Positions 58,760-64,000 of a stretch of 64,000 bases of DNA are shown here, one piece after another. The notes under the pieces are model-generated. The model saw only the letters and a list, made by a program, of their open reading frames with translations. It had not been told where the DNA came from and did not search any database. How positions within the stretch are numbered: position 1 is the first letter of the stretch; the number at the start of each line of letters is the position of its first letter. Origin of the DNA: Garcia nutans (taxonomy: Eukaryota; Streptophyta; Magnoliopsida; Malpighiales; Euphorbiaceae); contig CANTUV010000007.1 in NCBI GenBank assembly GCA_947685225.1, positions 14,652,501 through 14,716,500 on the forward strand. The letters run 5' to 3'. Position numbers and translations under genes: made by a program.

Positions 58760-59110
58760 ATGAGTATTATGGAGCAAAATGGAAATGAGATAGTGAATAG
58801 ATGGTATGGGCAGTCCAATTTTGTTGCTCCTTGATGATAATGAGGACCTCTTGAACAGAACTCAATCCAAAAAGACGATTATTTGGTTGTAGTATTTATG
58901 AGGTTTGTTTTGTTTTATATGGCTATATTTTATTTTTATTGTGTTAAAATGAGTTTTTGAACTAAATTCTACATATTCTTCTTATTCAGGAAGCAACATG
59001 TTGTGATTTTTTTACTGCATTGTTCCTTCTATCCAACCAAGGACAAAACAATTGATTCGAGATTTGCTGAAAAAAAAATTGAACAATTGGAGAAAGAGAG
59101 ACAAAATAAA
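58760..59110 (+). pseudogene. GRF-type zinc-finger gene remnant
   Basis: An ATG at 58760 opens MSIMEQNGNEIVNRWYGQSN. After a frame change, NPKRRLFGCSIYE ends at a GT donor (58903), resembling the NPGRRFFGC core of GRF zinc fingers. A second piece from 58990, after CAG, leads to the coiled-coil-like KKIEQLEKERQNKEKK. The first cysteine positions are lost and several stops interrupt it. Plant genomes hold many such genes and fragments; this is a decayed one, if real. Confidence 0.4.
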
Positions 59111-60425
59111 GAGAAGAAGCATAAGGGTTGGACTATAATTCATCATGCATCCACTGTGGCCTAATTCCTTTACTATCTATTGTCATAAATGACAACCTAT
59201 CTACATGTATATCAAAATTTACCAGCTCACCATTATAATTACCCTACTCCCTAAGATTTCCACTATGGTGAAGGAATATAGAAACTACAATAAACAGACA
59301 ATACATTATCGACTCAATAAAACAATCAAAAATTAAAAAAAATTAAATTTATAATGAATATAAAAGGAAATTTATAATTTAAAGATACATTCTTTTGTTT
59401 CCATCACTAGTGGTCCCTCCACTAACACTGTGTATTATAATATAATACACTGTAAAGCACCTGCAAAGCAAAGAATAAAAAAATTAGGTTAAGGATTCTT
59501 TGAGAATAATCATTGAATATAAAAGGTTAGTGAGCCATGTATATCTATCAAACACAACACTCAAAGCAAATAACAAAACCCACCATGACTGTTGAAATCG
59601 ATATCGGTTTCAAGTGAAAGAAAATTGAATCGATTGTTCTTAAGGTTTTAAAACAAATGAAATAAGTAGTTTAGAGTTAGGCTTCAAGCAAATTCAAATT
59701 TAGTTGAGTTGGATTTTTTTTTTCTAAAAGTCAAGATTTTGAAATCAATTTCGACAAAGTTAGGGCTAGAATTGTTTGAGTGACAAGTGCAATTGATTAG
59801 AGTTTTTGAAATAAAGAAGAAACATATCAGTGTTATATTGTGATTTTGATTTTCCTTTTCTCTTCTAGATTTGCTTGATTTTGGTTTGAGAAAGAAAGCA
59901 ATTGGAGATAAAGCATGAGAGAGATGGAGATGGAAAGCAATTTAGAGAGGAAGCATGAGAGAGAAGGAGATGAAACTTTGTAATTTTTCTTAATCACAAT
60001 CAAAGGTAATTTTTTACACGTATTGTGAAAAAATTACTTATATTTTTTAATTTATATTTTAACACATGAAATATACATGGAGTCTATATATGCATTCTCT
60101 CGTAGAAAAATAAAAATGAGAATTTTAATGGGATAAATATAAGTTCAGAGATATTAAGATGGTTTGAAATTTATGAATCACGCTGCTATAACACTATACA
60201 TATAAGTACTATTTGTGAAATTAAGCACCACGTCACTCGCTAATACTTGAAAAGGGACTTTTGCTAAACGCCGAAACCAAATCCCCGAAAAACTTCTGAT
60301 GCGAAAGAAGCCAAATTCAGGAACCGAAAACAGCCAAAAAAGCGCGCTTTCCTTTCACCAATAAAAACTCTGTTACTGTGTGTGCGTGGTCAATATTTGC
60401 TTGATTGAGAGAGAGAGAAAAGCAC
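59111..60425 (+). promoter_or_regulatory. Intergenic region and NUP1 promoter/5' UTR
   Basis: No gene is seen in 59111-60240, which is AT-rich. The last 200 bases become GC-richer. A CCAAT box at 60358-60362 overlaps a weak AATAAAA TATA-like stretch, followed by a GA repeat (60408-60419) just before the NUP1 ATG. No transposon end was recognised between 58675 and the gene. Confidence 0.45.
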
Positions 60426-63400
60426 ATGGAGAACAAAGTCGCTCAAACGACGTCGTTTACACCGTCGCAGAGAGGCGCCGGTGGGAAGTTGAAGAAACCG
60501 CCGCGTCGACCACCGCCTACACCCTACGCACGACCACCACAGAATCAAACACAACGTGGCGCCCTTTGGTTATCCAAGCTTGTGGATCCTGCTTTCCGTC
60601 TCATAGCTGGTGGTGCCAATTTAATCTTGCCTTCTTTGTTCTCCAAATCACAATCTGTGAATGCGCTCCCTGCTCCCACTGATGAAAAATACAATCAAGG
60701 TGAGTTCTAATTAGTCCTAATAGGACTTTTTTTTGAGTGAAATGGATTAATTAGGGTTTCTATGCATTTTAATTTTTCTTAATTACCCTGCTCTTGAATG
60801 ATATTTTTTTTATTGCGTGTGATTTAATGGAGGAATTTTGGGACAGAGAACTTGCACGCAGTGGTGGTGGGACAAAGTGCTTCTGGTGATGATGATGGCG
60901 GGGGCAATTTCACTGGGAATGTAAGGCTATCTCAAATTTCCTAATTATGATATGGTTTCTCTATACTTAGACTTGCATTTACTTGAACCTAATATTAACT
61001 GCATCACCAAATGAATTTGGATAGCTAGAAAATTCTTATTGCTATTAAAAGATTTCACATTAGGATTTTGAGTACAGCTGCTAGTTCGCCTTCGCTTTTA
61101 AAATTTCATCCTATGACATTTGAAAAATCTGTTTTCTGCTAAAATTACTAATATTAATTATTCTTATTTCTTTCCTCAAATTATATTTCATCTGAATGAG
61201 CCATCTTCTGAACTTATTTTTGCTTCGAAGTTAAAAAAAATGAAAAACAAATAAAAGAAAAGAAAGAGTGCAACATGGGATACACTATGAATTCAGTTAT
61301 TTTTCTTCTTCTTGTACACGCGATGTTTAATTTGATGCATTTCTATACTCGGTTAACTTCATTTATCTCAAGTCACTATTCTCCATACCTTTTGTTTTAA
61401 TAGTCTACAAGTGTCTTATGCTTTTATTGAACTGCAGACAACACGTTCTAGCCTTCACACATTATTCTTACACTTCATATTCATGTAATTGTTTGAAACT
61501 CATTTTCATGGGTCTATCATGCTATATTTGCTCTTTCCTGTAAATTAGGTGCTTTTAGTTTATGTTTGGATGATAATTTGGATATCTGATCAGAAGTTTG
61601 AATTTTTGTTTTTTGTTTTTACTTCTTTATTCACTTTTATACTCCAATTGACTTAAAATATGATGTCAAATCCTTTTAAATAAATGCTTTTGTTGTACCA
61701 TTAAAAGCATTTATTAAAAGATTGCCATGCTTGAGTGACACAACTGGGATTGATTGCAAGACACAGAGTTATCATACTGTACTAGCTTTCATGTCTGTAT
61801 GACTTGTTTTTTTATAAATAAAACCTCTTGACTGTATGGGATTATTTTTTGCAGCTTGTGGAATCAAAAGCAACTGAAGTAGCTGGTAGTAGCAGAATAG
61901 CAGGTAGATCAAATAGCCATTCTGACTTTAATGGTCATGGACATAACCAAAAAGTTGACGTCACTAATCCCAACGGGCTTTCTGAGATTGAGAAACTAAT
62001 GAAGGATAAAAGATTTTCTAGGTGAACTGTAACTGCTGCTTATTTTAGCCTTTTTTTGGATAGCAAATGTTTTTATCTGTTTATGTTCTTTATTTGATGT
62101 TTTGAGTTGTGTGAAAACAGACTTTTGTACTATATTTGCCCTGCAATGCCTTTTAGCTAATATGGAAGTTTGCAACTTTAATTTATTGTGCAAATACTCT
62201 AAATTTTCCCCAACTCTTTGCAGGGATGAAATTATCCATCTAATAGAGATAATAAAGTCAAGAGCTGTTGATCTTCCTGACAACCAAGAAAATAAATATT
62301 TGAGCACTACTGCTGGAGATCTTAGTGAGCCTTCTGTTGCCCTTGAATATTCAGGGAAGTCAACAGAAGCAAAGCAAGAAGATTTGAGTAGAGGTATTAT
62401 GAAGACCTCAAAAGTGAAAGAAAGAAGTGTGATTTTAGAAGATGACAGAAGGTCAGAAAATTCCCTTGAATATTCAAGAAAATATACCGAAGAAAAACAT
62501 GGGGATCTGGATAGAGTTCCTTGGAAAACTTCAACCCCTCTTATCCAGTCAAAAGTAAGTAGAATAATTATCGGAATCAAACTGAATTTCACTTTGACAT
62601 GATTCTTCAGAATCAGCTTTGTCATGCATATTCACTCATGCTAGTTCTCGTCTGACTCAATTCATGTCATGGACCATGCTTTAACCACTGGATTTTTCAT
62701 ATCAAGGAAACTATTTGCAAAAACATCATTCTTATACATACACATATAAATGTATCATTGATTGTGTCTTCTTCTTTGTGATGTCAAATATATTTGATAT
62801 TTAACAAATTCATTCCTGTATTTGTATCATTAAATTAAATGTTAAGGTAGCTAGATATATCTTGATATCATAAGCCAGAACAGCTTCAAATAGCACATTT
62901 GAAAACCCAAAAAGAATGAAAAATGATGGTAACATATTCCTGAGTATGATCTTTGACAAAGATGAGAATCCCAACCTCTACAATATCTTTTTTCCTTTTT
63001 TTTTTTCGGCATATATCTTCTAAAATTATTGAGTTGTATGAGTTGTATCGTTTTTCTCTATAAGTGCATTGGGATTTGATGTGTGTTTGCTTTCTTGTTC
63101 TCATCTGTTGATAGTTATATAATTGTTTGCAATTTGCAGCTACAAAATGATATTGGCACTTCACCAGTTGAAATTGCAAGAGCATATATGGAAAACCGAA
63201 TATCAGAAATAGGCATTGATACTAACAGCTTAATGTCAAAAGATGAACGGACATCACCATGTAGTAATGAGCTTGCACTAAAACCCTTTATTCCGTCACC
63301 TGCCCCCAAGTCATCTACTTGCTGGCCTGGTGCCTTGGTACAGGATCGTCGAGGGTATATGACCCCAGGGAGTCAAAGAGGGAGACTTGGGCTTCACAAT

Positions 63401-63641
63401 TTTCCCCGAACCCCTTATTCCAGAACTATTTATTCAAGGACTAAGTCCAGGGTATGTGGAACAATGGCTTGTTCTTTATGCTGATGATGCTGTAACATGG
63501 TTTCTGCATATGTGATAATTGCTTTTCTTTCTTGTGTTTTTCCCATCTTATCAGTTGATTCAGTTACAAAGCAATAGTGATAGGCATGATAACCCAATGC
63601 CAACTTCCTTTAATCAGACTCAAACTCCAGCATCCGGACAG
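60426..63641 (+). CDS. NUP1: Nuclear pore complex protein NUP1/NUP136-like, exons 1-6 (gene continues past window)
   Basis: Six exons join with consistent phases: 60426-60699, 60847-60920, 61855-62021, 62224-62554, 63140-63451 and 63555-63641, giving 1245 coding bases (415 codons) so far. All introns are GT-AG. Exon 1 holds the diagnostic N-terminus: a glycine-lysine basic patch (GAGGKLKKPPRR), TPYARP, and the amphipathic WLSKLVDPAFRLI segment. Exons 3-4 carry GLSEIEKLMKDKRFSRDEI; exon 5 carries SPVEIARAYMENRISE and TPYSRT. These match Arabidopsis NUP1 (NUP136), a plant nuclear-basket nucleoporin regarded as the counterpart of Nup153, in mRNA export and nuclear shape. FG repeats should follow downstream, outside the window. 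ATG 60426 fits the family start. The last 359 bases of the window are intron 6 or unresolved. Confidence 0.9.
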
Positions 63642-64000
63642 GTAATTTTTCCATATTATCAGTCCTCTGATTTGTTTATTGTGATGATATTGTGCCAACT
63701 TATATCTCAAGAATAGCTTTTCACAGTTTATTATTTTGAAATGTTTTAAATTTTGTACTAGTAGCACCTCCTTAGTGCCTTTGGATGATTCTTAGAAAGG
63801 GTAGAGTTTTAAGATTTACAGGATGAAGGTTTGAATCAAAGTAGTGCGTGTGTGTGGGCAGTAGGCACACATGCATGTATGTACAGTTGAATTTTGGCAT
63901 GAATCTGATTTTGTTAATGTTGTTAAATTATCCCTGTATAACATTTTGTGGTTGATCTGTTCTAGAATCATCACTGAAACTGGGTTAAATTTCATATAGA

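Noticed and set aside
60380..60682. Alternative 100-residue frame over NUP1 exon 1
   Set aside because: It is a shadow frame of the NUP1 exon, which has clear family motifs and consistent splice phases.

Overview
The window is repeat-rich nuclear DNA from a flowering plant, most likely a eudicot. I cannot name the species. The evidence is the set of plant-specific transposon lineages (Tekay chromovirus, Athila, Tat/Ogre-like and Sirevirus-like retrotransposons, and a CACTA/En-Spm DNA transposon) and one intron-containing host gene at the right end. That gene encodes the N-terminal 415 codons of a plant nuclear pore protein of the NUP1/NUP136 type. Apart from it, and a small decayed zinc-finger remnant at 58.8-59.1 kb, bases 1-58674 are essentially layers of transposable elements.

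Layout. (1) 1-17154: an internally deleted Tekay-type element on the plus strand. Its 5' LTR starts left of the window and carries two younger insertions: an Athila-like solo LTR (305-1916, duplication TTTAC) and a complete 10-kb Tekay element (2787-12831, duplication GTACT, LTRs about 0.5% different). Its own interior is only a decayed integrase/chromodomain stub, followed by a complete 3' LTR (14295-17154). (2) 17155-22143: part of a Tat/Ogre-like, gag-only element on the minus strand, into which the first element inserted. (3) 22144-24600: a Sirevirus-like copia gag remnant. (4) About 24.6-45.2 kb: a decayed Athila element on the minus strand (LTR, tRNA-Asp-type PBS, gag, protease, RT, RNase H, integrase, spacer, env-like ORF). 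Its spacer is split by a complete 10.9-kb gag-only Tat/Ogre-like element (27014-37955) that carries two different tandem-repeat arrays. (5) About 45.2-58.7 kb: a chromovirus-type LTR fragment on the minus strand, split by an 11.1-kb CACTA transposon (45906-57036, perfect 16-bp TIRs, TAT duplication). The CACTA encodes a nearly complete TNP2-type transposase and a TnpA-like protein, and carries exons captured from a STE20-like kinase gene and a kinesin-4 gene. (6) 58675-64000: host gene space with the zinc-finger remnant and NUP1.

How the parts work together. None of the elements looks fully autonomous. The young Tekay copy has a gag frameshift and lacks a catalytic aspartate and a zinc-binding cysteine in integrase. 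The Tat/Ogre-like element has no pol. The CACTA transposase has one in-frame stop. Recent movement therefore probably used enzymes supplied by other copies. A recurring feature is an array of short dyad-symmetric motifs just upstream of minus-strand TATA boxes in several unrelated LTR families. In the Athila element the same motif array also lies in front of the env-like ORF, which suggests an internal second promoter.
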